A stretch of 38,320 nucleotides of DNA from Marinobacter sp. Lineage in GTDB: Bacteria; Pseudomonadota; Gammaproteobacteria; Pseudomonadales; Oleiphilaceae. The position numbers were made by a program, and so were the translations under genes. Shown here piece after piece: positions 16,537 through 25,077 of the stretch (position 1 is its first letter; the number at the start of each line of letters is the position of its first letter). Under the pieces are notes generated by a model. That model was not told where the DNA came from, ran no database searches, and worked only from the letters and a program-made list of their open reading frames with translations. The DNA lies in assembly GCA_018066865.1 (NCBI GenBank), contig JAGPVT010000035.1, positions 1 through 38,320 on the forward strand, read 5' to 3'.

Positions 16537-19281
16537 TTAGTGGGCCTGATCCCAGTTGTCGCCCACACCAGCTTCTACCAGCAGCGGCACCGCCAACTTC
16601 GCGGCGCCGGACATGCGCTTGATCAGCCCTTCTCGGATCTCATCTACCGCTTTTTCCTTCACTTCCAGAATCAGTTCGTCGTGTACCTGCATGGTCATGC
16701 GCGCGGTATCAGCGTGCTCTGAAAGCAGCCAGCTTTCTACTTCTATCATTGCCAGCTTGATGATGTCTGCCGCGGTTCCCTGCATGGGGGCGTTGATAGC
16801 GGTGCGCTCAGCAGCCTGTTGCAGTTGCTTGTTGCGTGCGTTAATTTCAGGCAAGTAAAGGCGGCGGCCAAACAGCGTTTCAACATATCCATCGTCGTGG
16901 GCCTGCTTGCGGATGTTGTCCATATACTGCAAGACACCCGGATAGCGTTCGAAATAACGGTCGATGTATTGCTGGGCCACCTTGCGCGCTACATCGAGCT
17001 GGCGGGCCAGTCCGAACGCCGACATACCGTAAATCAGGCCGAAGTTAATGGCTTTGGCACTGCGTCGCTGGTCACTGCTCACTTCATCCAGCGCCACTCC
17101 AAAGACTTCTGCCGCTGTTGCTTTGTGGATATCTTCACCCTTTTCAAAAGCTGTCAGCAGTCCCTTATCTCCAGACAAGTGCGCCATGATGCGCAACTCA
17201 ATCTGTGAGTAGTCCGCAGCAATCAGCTTGTGGCCTTTCTCCGCAATAAACGCCTGACGAATGCGCCGGCCCTGTTCGGTGCGGATGGGGATGTTTTGCA
17301 GGTTGGGTTCCGATGAAGACAGTCGCCCAGTGGCTGTAACGGCCTGGTGGTAGGAAGTATGCACGCGACCTGTGCGGTGGTGAATCAGCTCTGGCAGCGT
17401 GTCTGTGTAGGTGGACTTGAGCTTGCTCAGGCTGCGGTGCTCCAGAATCAGTCTGGGCAGTTCATGCTCATGAGCCAGTTCCTGCAATACGGGCTCGGCG
17501 GTCGAAGGCGCGCCCTTGGGGGTTTTCTTGATTACCGGAAGCCCCATTTTTTCGTAAAAAATAACCTGTAACTGTTTGGGTGAGCCGAGATTGAAATTTT
17601 CTCCTGCCACCTTATGCGCTTCCTTTTCCAGCTCGGCCATCCGTTCTGCCAGTTCCTGACTGTGCTGGCGCAGAGTGCTGGCTTTGATCAGCGTGCCGCG
17701 TTGTTCCATGCGCGACAGCACCGGCACCAGGGGCAGGTCTATGTCTTCATAAACTGATTGAAGCTTGCCAACCTTGGCCAGCTGCGGGCGCAGCACCTGA
17801 TGCAGGCGCAGGGTTATATCTGCGTCTTCTGCGGCATAAGGGCCGGCCTTTTCCAGATCCAGCTGGTTAAAGGTGAGCTGTTTGGCGCCTTTACCGGCAA
17901 TGGATTCAAACGTGATGGTTTCTTCGCCCAGATAGTTCCGGGCCAGGGTGTCCATGTCGTGGCGAGACGACACGGAATTCAGCACGTAGGACTCGACCAT
18001 GGTGTCTTCTGCGATGCCTTCCAGACAGATGTCGTGGTTGGCCAGCACGTTCTTGTCGTACTTGAGGTTCTGACCCACCTTTTTCTGTTGCGGGTCCTCC
18101 AGCAAAGGTTTTAGCTGAGCCAGTACGCTCTCCCGATCGAGCTGCTCTGGTGCTCCCATGTAATCGTGGCCAAAGGGAACGTAAGCCGCTTCGCCTGCTT
18201 CTATAGCGAACGATACGCCCACCACCTCGGCGTGCATATAGCGCAAGCTGGTGGTTTCAGTATCAAAGGCGAACAGATCGGATTTTCCGAGCCTTGCTAC
18301 CCACTCGTCGAGTTCTTTCTGTTCGGTGATTACGCTGTAGCGCTTTTCCTGAGGAGCTGGCGGAGTGTCGTTGGTGGTTTCAGTTGCCTTTACACTGCCG
18401 TCTTCTGCGGGTTCTGACGCTTTGGCTTCCAGTTCTGCAATCCAGCCGCGCAATTCATATTCCCGGAAAAGTTCCAGCAGATCTGCATCGTTCTGCTGTC
18501 GCTCTTCCAGGTCTTCCAGCCCAAAGTCCAGCTCCACATCCATTTTGATGGTGGCCAGCTCCCGGCTCAGGGGCAGGGTATCAATGGCTTCGCGCAGATA
18601 TTCACCAATCTTGCCTTTGATTTCGTCAGCATGCTCAATCACGCTGCCAAGATTGTCATAAGCCTGTAGCCATTTTACAGCCGTTTTTGGTCCGCACTTG
18701 TTGACGCCGGGAATGTTATCTACCTTGTCGCCTACTAAAGCCAGGTAATCAATAATCTGGTCAGGGCGGACGCCAAACTTCTCAACCACGCCGTCCTTAT
18801 CCATCCGGGTTTCGGTCATGGTGTTGATCAGCGTTACGTGGTCGCTGACCAGTTGTGCCATATCCTTGTCGCCGGTTGAGACCACGACATCGATGCCTTT
18901 GCTGGTGGCTTCGTCGGCGAGAGTGCCAATTACATCGTCGGCTTCCACGCCCTCTACAATCAGCAGTGGTAGCCCCATGGCCCTTACCATCTGGTGAATG
19001 GGCTCAATCTGCACGGCCAGGTCGTCCGGCATGGGCGGCCGGTTGGCTTTATACTCTTCGTACAGATCGTGACGGAAGGTTTTGCCTTTGGCGTCAAACA
19101 CGACGACCAGCTTTGAGCCGGGGAAGTCCTGCTCCAGGCGTCGGATCATCGCGATTACGCCTTTGATGGCACCGGTTGGATGGTTCTTGCTGGTGGTCAG
19201 TGGCGGAAGTGCATGATAAGCGCGGAATAAATAGGACGAACCGTCCACAAGCACCACAGGTGGGGTCTTTTGTTCAGTCAT
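16537..19281 (-). CDS. polA: DNA polymerase I
   Basis: 914-residue repair and Okazaki-fragment polymerase. The N-terminal 5'-3' exonuclease domain (about 1-290) starts VVLVDGSSYLFRAYHALPPL and includes IEGVEADDVIGTLA-like metal-site residues (here VEGVEADD). The 3'-5' proofreading site is intact: FAFDTETTSL near 338, NLKYDKNVL and YAAEDADITLRLH. Polymerase motifs A (AADYSQIELRIMAHLSGD, near 689), B (RRSAKAINFGLIYG) and C (MQVHDELILEV, near 863) are present. The frame extends 16 codons upstream to a TTG, but the ATG beginning MTEQKTPPVVLVDGS fits the family. Divergent from the DUF2782 gene. Confidence 0.97.
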   Translation of the reverse strand: MTEQKTPPVVLVDGSSYLFRAYHALPPLTTSKNHPTGAIKGVIAMIRRLEQDFPGSKLVVVFDAKGKTFRHDLYEEYKANRPPMPDDLAVQIEPIHQMVRAMGLPLLIVEGVEADDVIGTLADEATSKGIDVVVSTGDKDMAQLVSDHVTLINTMTETRMDKDGVVEKFGVRPDQIIDYLALVGDKVDNIPGVNKCGPKTAVKWLQAYDNLGSVIEHADEIKGKIGEYLREAIDTLPLSRELATIKMDVELDFGLEDLEERQQNDADLLELFREYELRGWIAELEAKASEPAEDGSVKATETTNDTPPAPQEKRYSVITEQKELDEWVARLGKSDLFAFDTETTSLRYMHAEVVGVSFAIEAGEAAYVPFGHDYMGAPEQLDRESVLAQLKPLLEDPQQKKVGQNLKYDKNVLANHDICLEGIAEDTMVESYVLNSVSSRHDMDTLARNYLGEETITFESIAGKGAKQLTFNQLDLEKAGPYAAEDADITLRLHQVLRPQLAKVGKLQSVYEDIDLPLVPVLSRMEQRGTLIKASTLRQHSQELAERMAELEKEAHKVAGENFNLGSPKQLQVIFYEKMGLPVIKKTPKGAPSTAEPVLQELAHEHELPRLILEHRSLSKLKSTYTDTLPELIHHRTGRVHTSYHQAVTATGRLSSSEPNLQNIPIRTEQGRRIRQAFIAEKGHKLIAADYSQIELRIMAHLSGDKGLLTAFEKGEDIHKATAAEVFGVALDEVSSDQRRSAKAINFGLIYGMSAFGLARQLDVARKVAQQYIDRYFERYPGVLQYMDNIRKQAHDDGYVETLFGRRLYLPEINARNKQLQQAAERTAINAPMQGTAADIIKLAMIEVESWLLSEHADTARMTMQVHDELILEVKEKAVDEIREGLIKRMSGAAKLAVPLLVEAGVGDNWDQAH

Positions 19282-19371
19282 GTCAAAGCGGGTCCGGATT
19301 CTGATTGAAGCGTGGGTTGGCTTGTGCAACTCTGTACGTAATTCGATGGATAATAAAAGGGTATCACGAAA

Positions 19372-19710
19372 ATGAAACGAATCGCCTCTTCCGCACTTCT
19401 GCTTGTTTTCGGCGTTGCTTCTGCGCTGGCACAGGGAAGCGGTTCTCTGGATGAGACCCTTGTAGAAACGCCCAGAGAGCCAGTTGTGATTTCTGACTAT
19501 CAGCCATCGAGTGATGGTCCGCAGATCGTGATCCGGTCGGGTGATGGCGAGATATTCTACGAGTATCGGGTGAACGGACAGCTCATGGAGATAAAGGTGG
19601 TGCCGGAAGTCGGTCGTGAGTACTACCTGGTGCCAGCTGATGGCGGTGGCTGGATCCGGGAAACTGATTCTGACATGCTGGTGCCGAGCTGGATTTTGTT
19701 TCGCTGGTAA
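19372..19710 (+). CDS. DUF2782 family exported protein
   Basis: 112 residues with a signal peptide (KRIASSALLLVFGVASALAQ, cleavage after ALA), so periplasmic or outer-membrane associated. The mature domain contains IRSGDGEIFYEYRVNGQLMEIKV followed by VPEVGREYYLVPADGGGW and ends VPSWILFRW, which matches the DUF2782 family commonly encoded beside polA in gammaproteobacteria. Function is unknown. Divergently transcribed from polA with about 90 bases between starts. Confidence 0.87.
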   Translation: MKRIASSALLLVFGVASALAQGSGSLDETLVETPREPVVISDYQPSSDGPQIVIRSGDGEIFYEYRVNGQLMEIKVVPEVGREYYLVPADGGGWIRETDSDMLVPSWILFRW

Positions 19711-20076
19711 GCGTCCTTCATCGCACTGTCCGCAGTGCCGTAGTGCCGTAGTGCCTTCGCGCCAATGCTAGCGTCGCAGACTTTGTTTTAATAATGGGTT
19801 TGCAGCGCCGGAATAATACGGAGAGGCGGGTTGCAAAAACAGGAGGCGTTATGCGGATTGAGGGGCTTGCGACAAGTGAGTAATCCGTAAAATCACTTAT
19901 ATGCGGCGCATGCACGGCGCCTGTTTTAGTATGAACATTCTAATTTTTCCCCGTAACCTTGGTTTTAGATTCAAAGAAAGCGTTCACCTTAGAGCTAATC
20001 AAACAGGGCTAAGCCTCAGTTCAGAAGCGATAAGGGAAGGGTTTGAAAATACTTCAGTAAACCAAGGAGAAATGAC
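19711..20076. other. 366-bp intergenic region with short repeats and no gene
   Basis: No convincing gene in either direction. It holds three tandem 8-bp units at 19732-19755 (GCAGTGCC, GTAGTGCC, GTAGTGCC) and a 6-bp dyad AAGTGA (19874-19879) / TCACTT (19893-19898). The promoter of the phasin-like gene must lie at its right end, but no clear -35/-10 pair was identified. Confidence 0.6.
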
Positions 20077-20481
20077 ATGGGTAAACTTAAAACTTATCAG
20101 GAACAGCTTCAGGAAATCGTAGACAAAGGCATCAATGCTGCTGAAGAGCAGCAGAAGAAGCTGGCGGCCAAGCCGTTTGACTACGCTGAAAAGCTGGAAT
20201 CAGGAGCGCGTGAGTACAGTGTTAAAACTCTGCGCACTCGTTATAACGGCTACAGCGACAGCCTTTTCGGCCAGCTGCGCACTCTGAACAGCCGCTTTGG
20301 CAACTTTGCAGCCGACCTGGTCGCAAAGCTTGAGAAAGAAGCAGTTGAAGGCGCAGACGCAGTATCTGAAGCGGCAGACGATGTGTCCAAAGCAGCTCAA
20401 GATGCCAAGGAATCGGTAGAAGCCAAGAAGCCAGCTGCGAAGAAGAAAACCGCAGCAAAGAAAGACACTGCTTCAGCCTGA
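20077..20481 (+). CDS. Phasin-like coiled-coil protein with Ala/Lys-rich tail
   Basis: 134 residues, no signal peptide. The first 90 or so are strongly helical, with amphipathic repeats such as YQEQLQEIVDKGINAAEEQ and SLFGQLRTLNSRFGNFAADL. A segment rich in Ala, Asp and Glu (EGADAVSEAADDVSKAAQDA) follows, then a basic tail of KKPAAKKK/TAAKKD type resembling histone-H1-like or PhaF-type tails. This layout suits a phasin (polyhydroxyalkanoate granule coat, with a tail that can touch DNA), but I do not see a diagnostic phasin motif and no PHA genes are nearby. AAGGAG lies seven bases before the ATG, and a strong terminator follows, so it is an efficiently expressed single-gene unit. Confidence 0.72.
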   Translation: MGKLKTYQEQLQEIVDKGINAAEEQQKKLAAKPFDYAEKLESGAREYSVKTLRTRYNGYSDSLFGQLRTLNSRFGNFAADLVAKLEKEAVEGADAVSEAADDVSKAAQDAKESVEAKKPAAKKKTAAKKDTASA

Positions 20482-20501
20482 TTCCAGGTGATGCAGTAAT
20501 G

Positions 20502-20522
20502 CCAGCACAGAACCTGTGCTGG
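20502..20522. repeat. Perfect 9-bp hairpin before the terminator
   Basis: CCAGCACAG, loop AAC, CTGTGCTGG. It lies between the stop codon of the phasin-like gene and the main terminator and may protect the transcript 3' end. Confidence 0.7.
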
Positions 20523-20530
20523 TATGCGAA

Positions 20531-20563
20531 AAGGGCGCCAAGCTGAGTTTTGGCGCCCTTTTT
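20531..20563 (+). terminator. Rho-independent terminator after the phasin-like gene
   Basis: AAGGGCGCCAA (20531-20541) pairs with TTGGCGCCCTT (20550-20560), followed by a T-run. Confidence 0.9.
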
Positions 20564-20605
20564 CATTTTTAATGGTGGTGTACTGCCGTTGCCGGTGGCA
20601 GCGGG

Positions 20606-21259
20606 TTAATCTGAGGTGTCGTCTGGGTCCAGTTCCAGCGTGCGAGCTTCGCCGGTGACTTTTTCGAGCCGTTTTACATCGGCTTCAAACGACTGTATCA
20701 GGGAGTCTGTTTCCTGAGTTTGCCAGGAAATTTCCCTCTCGATATCGCGGATCTGCGATTCAAGGCGGCGGATCTTGTCGAGGGTTGCGTCCGGTATTTT
20801 TTGTCCGGATCGCTCCATGTTCGCGGCGCGGCTTTGCTCGTTATCGAGCTGGCTTGAGATGATAGAGATGTTACCGCGCTTGAGCTGAATCAGGCCTCGC
20901 AGTTCATCCAGCTTGCGATGCATGGCTCTGATCGCCTGGTCGGGATGGCTAAAGCGCTTTAGTAGTTGGGCGTCTTTCTCGCGTTGAGCGGCAAGGTCTG
21001 CCTGACGCTGTTTTTCTGCTTCGCGCGCGGTGATTTCATCTTCCGTTGGCGCCGGCGGGATGACTTCCACTACGCGACCGTTTGAATTGAGGATGTCGTA
21101 GCCGCGCTTTGTGGCTGGTTGTGGGATGGTGTTGCTGATTACAATCTGGCCGTCTTCATCCGTGTAGCGGTACATTCCAGCCTCTGCCAGGGTTGTCATG
21201 CCCAGTGACAGCATAAGGACAGAGGCAGTAGCTGAAATTACGGTCGGGCGCTTGTGCAT
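20606..21259 (-). CDS. DUF4124 domain exported coiled-coil protein
   Basis: 217 residues. Signal peptide in the first 27 (hydrophobic core ISATASVLMLSLGMTTL, AEA-G cleavage site). A DUF4124 domain follows at about 28-50 (GMYRYTDEDGQIVISNTIP), a short beta domain of unknown function common in gammaproteobacterial periplasmic proteins. From about 75 to 205 the protein is a long charged coiled coil (AREAEKQRQADLAAQREKDA and later IRRLESQIRDIEREISWQ), ending in an acidic tail. It starts three bases after the pyrE stop codon and is probably co-transcribed with it; no functional link is evident. Confidence 0.87.
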   Translation of the reverse strand: MHKRPTVISATASVLMLSLGMTTLAEAGMYRYTDEDGQIVISNTIPQPATKRGYDILNSNGRVVEVIPPAPTEDEITAREAEKQRQADLAAQREKDAQLLKRFSHPDQAIRAMHRKLDELRGLIQLKRGNISIISSQLDNEQSRAANMERSGQKIPDATLDKIRRLESQIRDIEREISWQTQETDSLIQSFEADVKRLEKVTGEARTLELDPDDTSD

Positions 21260-21262
21260 CAG

Positions 21263-21901
21263 TCAGACTCCGTAAAGTTCCCGGTAGCTGGCTACCTTCG
21301 TGGCATGGCCAGAAAACTCCGGATTGGTTTCAAGATAGTCCAGAACCTGGTCCAGGCGGATGATACTGACCACCGGGATGCTGAATTCGCTCTCTACTTC
21401 CTGTATGGCTGAGAGCTCGCTGTTGCCTCGCTCCTGCCTGTCCAGGGCGATGAGCACGCCAGCTGGCTCCGCGCCCGAAGCCCGGATGAGGTCGATGGAT
21501 TCGCGTATGGCTGTGCCAGCGGTGATAACATCATCTACGATTAGTACTTTACCCTGCAACGGGGCACCCACAATATTACCGCCTTCGCCGTGATCTTTCT
21601 TTTCTTTACGGTTGAAGGCAAATGGCTTGCTGTTGCCCCCGCGAGCCAGTGCCATGGCCGTCACGGTTGCCAACGGAATGCCCTTATAGGCAGGCCCGAA
21701 AATGATGTCATAATTCAGACCGCTGCGGTCGATGGCTTCAGCATAGGCTTTGCTGAGCTGAAGCAGGTCGTCCCCGGTGTTGAATAGCCCGGCGTTGAAA
21801 AAGTAGGGGCTGATGCGGCCGGACTTGAGGGTGAAATCACCAAAACGAAGTACGTTACGGCGGATAGCGAATTCAATAAAATTTTGCTGATAGTCGTGCA
21901 T
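21263..21901 (-). CDS. pyrE: Orotate phosphoribosyltransferase PyrE
   Basis: Joins orotate and PRPP to make orotidine monophosphate in pyrimidine synthesis. 212 residues, like the 213-residue E. coli enzyme. The N-terminal [22 protein letters not shown] and the PRPP-binding loop [17 protein letters not shown] (about 115-131) are diagnostic, with the flexible-loop [12 protein letters not shown] in between. The frame is open 20 codons further, but MHDYQQNF is the family start. Divergent from crc, as in Pseudomonas. Confidence 0.97.
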   Translation of the reverse strand: MHDYQQNFIEFAIRRNVLRFGDFTLKSGRISPYFFNAGLFNTGDDLLQLSKAYAEAIDRSGLNYDIIFGPAYKGIPLATVTAMALARGGNSKPFAFNRKEKKDHGEGGNIVGAPLQGKVLIVDDVITAGTAIRESIDLIRASGAEPAGVLIALDRQERGNSELSAIQEVESEFSIPVVSIIRLDQVLDYLETNPEFSGHATKVASYRELYGV

Positions 21902-21982
21902 GGCAGGGCTTCTGGCGGGTGTGGATCTTTTAATAACGCGTGAAAACGGTATCATACACACAAACCGAATCAGGGAACACGT

Positions 21983-22789
21983 ATGCGGGTAGTATCAATC
22001 AGCGTCAATGGTCTTGCCCGGGCTGTTGATCAGGGTTTCTTCGACTGGCTGGCCGAGCAGGATGCAGATGTTGTCTGTGTTCAGGATCACCGTATGCGCG
22101 CCTATGAGATTGAAGATCTCAATCTCATTCCTGAGGGGTATGAGGCCTATTTCATCGATGGCGAAAACAATGAGGACGGCGGCGTGGGTATTTACACGCG
22201 GCATTTTCCCAAAGCCATCATGTACGGTTTCGCCAACGAGCAGGCGGATCGCGAAGGGCGCTTTATTCAGGCTGATTTTGACAAGGTTTCGGTTGCCTCT
22301 GTGCTGGCACCCTGCGCCTTGGGTCGTGAGGAAGAATTGATCAGCGAGGATGATCTGACAGTTCTCGACCATAAAGATGATTTTATGGACGCTTTTGGCT
22401 TGCACATGCAGAAAACTCTGCGTAAGCGTCGGCAGTTTATTTTTGGTGCGAACCTGCAGACAGCGCATCACGTGACTGATGCCAGTCCTCTATATCATAA
22501 GTTGGACTTTTCCGGTTTTCTGCCCCACGAGCGAGCTTGGTTGGATCGTTTGTTTGATGAGATGGGCTGCGTGGATGCGTTCCGCGATATCAACAAGCAG
22601 AGTAATCAATTTACCTGGTGGCCGGAGCAAACTGAGGGCTCACGGAAGAATGCAGGTATTCGGGTGGATTACCAGTTGATGACGCCGGGTATTCGCAAGA
22701 CTATCCAGGATGGCTGGATTGACAGCACGACCCGTTTTTCGGATCACGCTCCTGTGATTATGGATTATGATATAGAGATTGGCCTTTAA
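21983..22789 (+). CDS. crc: Catabolite repression control protein Crc
   Basis: 268-residue endonuclease/exonuclease/phosphatase-fold protein. In Pseudomonas Crc is not a nuclease; it binds with Hfq to A-rich motifs on mRNAs of catabolic genes and blocks translation while preferred carbon sources last. The match to Pseudomonas Crc is clear in [34 protein letters not shown] and [12 protein letters not shown]. Relative to exonuclease III, the catalytic Glu is Asp35 (QDHR) and the GDxN motif is GANL (155-158), so the Asp and Asn of the active site are lost. Position between pyrE and rph matches Pseudomonas. Confidence 0.88.
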   Translation: MRVVSISVNGLARAVDQGFFDWLAEQDADVVCVQDHRMRAYEIEDLNLIPEGYEAYFIDGENNEDGGVGIYTRHFPKAIMYGFANEQADREGRFIQADFDKVSVASVLAPCALGREEELISEDDLTVLDHKDDFMDAFGLHMQKTLRKRRQFIFGANLQTAHHVTDASPLYHKLDFSGFLPHERAWLDRLFDEMGCVDAFRDINKQSNQFTWWPEQTEGSRKNAGIRVDYQLMTPGIRKTIQDGWIDSTTRFSDHAPVIMDYDIEIGL

Positions 22790-22804
22790 GCTGGTTTAAG
22801 CTTT

Positions 22805-22928
22805 GGGGGACGTGTCGGCAGTGACGCCGCTCCCCCAGACACGCTGCAAGTACATCCCTGTACGCTTGTTTCTGGCCATCCTTGGCCCCCAGCAGTCTGG
22901 TGACGCGTCACCGCGCAGGTGCCCAGAC
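22805..22928. repeat. Cluster of small inverted repeats between crc and rph
   Basis: A 155-bp convergent gap packed with dyads: GGGGGA (22805-22810)/TCCCCC (22831-22836), GTACA-TCCC-TGTAC (near 22850-22863), GGCC-ATCCTT-GGCC (near 22874-22887), the perfect 14-nt palindrome GGTGACGCGTCACC (22899-22912), and GTCTGG (22895-22900)/CCAGAC (22923-22928). It looks like a dispersed intergenic repeat element and may also end transcription of both genes. Confidence 0.6.
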
Positions 22929-22944
22929 CTTGGAGTTAGCGCCT

Positions 22945-23661
22945 TTATCCTTCCAGTGCTTCTTTCTGCAGTACAAACAGCTTTTCAATGCCTTGCTTGG
23001 CCAGTGCCAGCATGCTGTCCAGTTCTTCCTGAACAAACGGCGCCGCTTCCGCAGTTCCCTGGATTTCGATGAAGCCACCCTGGTCGGTCATGATCACGTT
23101 CATGTCAGTTTCGGCTTCGGAGTCTTCCGGGTAGTCCAGATCAACCACCGGTGTGCCTTTGTATATGCCAACGGACACAGCAGCCACCATTTGCTTCAGC
23201 GGTGACTTTTTCAGGCGCTTGGTTGCAACCAGGTGGTTCAGCGCGTCGACCAGGGCCACGCAGCCGCCGGTGATCGCTGCTGTGCGGGTTCCGCCGTCGG
23301 CCTGGATTACGTCGCAATCTATGGTGATGGTGTGCTCGCCCAGAGCTTCCATGTCGACGGCGGCGCGCAGTGAGCGGCCGATCAGGCGCTGGATTTCGAC
23401 GGTGCGTCCGCCCTGTTTGCCACGGGCAGCTTCGCGGCCCATGCGGCTGCCGGTAGAGCGGGGCAGCATGCCATATTCCGCGGTGATCCAGCCCTTGCCT
23501 TCCCCACGTAAGAAGGGCGGTACTTTGTTTTCCACGGAGGCGGTGCAGATGACTTTGGTGTCTCCGAACTCGACCAGCACGGAACCTTCAGCGTGGCGGG
23601 TGTAGTTCCGGGTAAGGCGAATCTCTCTGGGCTGCTCGGGCGTTCTGCCGCTTGGACGCAT
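22945..23661 (-). CDS. rph: Ribonuclease PH
   Basis: Phosphorolytic 3'-5' exoribonuclease trimming tRNA 3' ends and degrading structured RNA; forms a hexameric ring. 238 residues, full length. [19 protein letters not shown] at the start, the [20 protein letters not shown] phosphate/RNA-binding region, [13 protein letters not shown], and the metal-site segment [20 protein letters not shown] near 175-195 are all intact, unlike the frameshifted allele of E. coli K-12. Convergent with crc and divergent from yicC. Confidence 0.97.
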   Translation of the reverse strand: MRPSGRTPEQPREIRLTRNYTRHAEGSVLVEFGDTKVICTASVENKVPPFLRGEGKGWITAEYGMLPRSTGSRMGREAARGKQGGRTVEIQRLIGRSLRAAVDMEALGEHTITIDCDVIQADGGTRTAAITGGCVALVDALNHLVATKRLKKSPLKQMVAAVSVGIYKGTPVVDLDYPEDSEAETDMNVIMTDQGGFIEIQGTAEAAPFVQEELDSMLALAKQGIEKLFVLQKEALEG

Positions 23662-23847
23662 AGTGTTTCCTGATTTCTGAGGTAAGTGTCCGGGGGGTTG
23701 TCCCGGGCGGGTTCGGATTTGAAAGCCGGAAAGTATAACACGTTGGGCCTGGATTCCGGGGCGCCCCGAGCAGGGTGTTGATGTTGTTTGAATGGAGTTT
23801 GAGGTGGAGTTCGCCGCAAGTGATCCCTGCCTGTTAGACTCAGGTTT

Positions 23848-23853
23848 TATAAT
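23848..23853 (+). promoter_or_regulatory. Possible -10 box (TATAAT) of yicC
   Basis: A perfect TATAAT 41 bases before the yicC ATG. No good -35 hexamer lies at 16-18 bases upstream, so only the -10 can be supported. Confidence 0.4.
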
Positions 23854-23888
23854 AAACGATTGTGATCAACTACAAAGCCGGAGCTGCC

Positions 23889-24755
23889 ATGATTAGAAGT
23901 ATGACTGCATTTGCCCGGAAGGATGCTCAGGACGGGCAGGGAACGCTGACTTGCGAGATTCGCACCGTCAATCACCGCTACCTGGAGCCGTCTTTCCGGT
24001 TGCCGGAGGCGTTGCGCGAGCTTGAAAATCCTTTCCGGGAGGAGCTGCGAAAGCAGTTGAAGCGGGGCAAGGTGGATGTGTCGATTCGTCTGCAGTCCAC
24101 CGAAGCGGGTGTTCCGGGTTTTGAGATTAATGAGGACATAGCCCGAGCGGTCAATGAGGCCGCAAACCACGTTAACCGTATGCTGGATAACCCGGCGCAC
24201 ATTAATGCGCTGGATATTTTGCGTTGGCCCGGAGTGCTTTCAGTACCGGAGCAGGATTACAGCCCGGTTAAAGAGACTGCGCTGAACCTTTTCAAACAAA
24301 CGGTTGAGGAACTGGCGGTTGTCCGTGAGCGGGAAGGTGAGCGTTTGCGGCCTTTGTTTGAAGATCGCCTGACGGAAATGAAAGTGCTGGTTGCGACGGT
24401 TCGTGAGGATATGCCCGGGCTGCTCAAAGCGCAGGAAGCGCATCTGCGTGAGCGTTTTCAGAAAGCCAAAGTAGAGATTGATCCTGAGCGCATTACTCAG
24501 GAAATGGTCATGTTGGCGCAGAAGAGTGATGTGGCTGAAGAACTGGATAGGCTGGATGCCCATATCGGCGAGGTTACGGATGCCCTCAAGCGCGATGAGG
24601 CGATTGGTCGCCGTCTGGATTTTCTGATGCAGGAGCTGAACCGGGAGGCCAATACCTTGAGCAGCAAGAGCATTGATGCCGGTGTAACGCGGGCAGCAGT
24701 CGATTTGAAAGTGCTGATTGAACAAGTGCGAGAGCAGGTGCAGAACATAGAGTGA
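23889..24755 (+). CDS. yicC: YicC family endoribonuclease
   Basis: 288 residues (E. coli YicC 287), a conserved protein shown in E. coli to have endoribonuclease activity towards small RNAs. MIRSMTAFARKD, the NHRYLEPSFRLPEALRELE segment and the C-terminal DUF1732 region (GRRLDFLMQELNREANTLSSK and AAVDLKVLIEQVREQVQNIE) are diagnostic. A GTG nine codons earlier is in frame, but the ATG follows GGAG and gives the family N-terminus. In Pseudomonas the next gene is gmk; here it lies 8.5 kb away. The yicC 3' end is a known integration site for mobilizable genomic islands. Confidence 0.95.
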   Translation: MIRSMTAFARKDAQDGQGTLTCEIRTVNHRYLEPSFRLPEALRELENPFREELRKQLKRGKVDVSIRLQSTEAGVPGFEINEDIARAVNEAANHVNRMLDNPAHINALDILRWPGVLSVPEQDYSPVKETALNLFKQTVEELAVVREREGERLRPLFEDRLTEMKVLVATVREDMPGLLKAQEAHLRERFQKAKVEIDPERITQEMVMLAQKSDVAEELDRLDAHIGEVTDALKRDEAIGRRLDFLMQELNREANTLSSKSIDAGVTRAAVDLKVLIEQVREQVQNIE

Positions 24756-24767
24756 TGCCTATAACTG

Positions 24768-24836
24768 TCCATAAACATCCACAAATATCTGGTTTTTTGA
24801 TATAAAAAATATAGGTTATCCATGGATGTCTATGAA
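24768..24836. repeat. Imperfect inverted repeat just downstream of yicC
   Basis: TCCATAAACATCCA (24768-24781) and TGGATGTCTATGAA (24823-24836) match as inverted copies at 12 of 14 positions. Between them is an AT-rich segment with TTTTTT-GATAT-AAAAAA (24793-24809). The layout resembles recombinase arm sites near an integrated element and ends about 110 bases before the integrase remnant. Confidence 0.45.
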
Positions 24837-24945
24837 GATCTGGTGTAATTCAGCGGAAGTTGGGGAGTATAAAGGGTGGTAGTTCGACTTACTTGAATTC
24901 TCCTTTGGCGTGCTTAGGGGTGAGGCGATGGGAAGCAATACAGCC

Positions 24946-25077
24946 AAGCGGCGTGAGCTGACTCTCGGCAAGTCCAGTCAGTTTCCCTTAACTGAAGCCC
25001 GTGAGCAGGCAGTGCAGGCTCAGAAGAGCATCCGTAGCGGCATCGACCCGATTGAAGGGCGCAAATACATAGAATCG
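24946..25077 (+). pseudogene. Remnant of a P4-type tyrosine integrase (DUF4102 domain fragment)
   Basis: A 44-codon stretch reads KRRELTLGKSSQFPLTEARE, then AVQAQKSIRSGIDPIEGRK. This is the second half of the N-terminal arm-binding domain (DUF4102) of P4-type integrases, whose usual pattern is LTLGxYPxVSLxEARexAxxAxxLxxxGIDPxexRK. The first 45-50 residues of the domain and the whole catalytic domain are absent; the frame stays open to a stop at 25167 but what follows is unrelated and overlaps the LysR gene. The location, 190 bases after yicC, fits the yicC integration hotspot. A fragment this short cannot be functional. Confidence 0.72.

Noticed and set aside
22803..23072. Small gene between crc and rph on the plus strand
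   Set aside because: It crosses a hairpin-rich repeat and then runs antisense into rph; the product has no coherent composition.
23862..23888. Upstream GTG start for yicC
   Set aside because: It would add nine residues not found in the family, and GGAG sits correctly ahead of the ATG at 23889.
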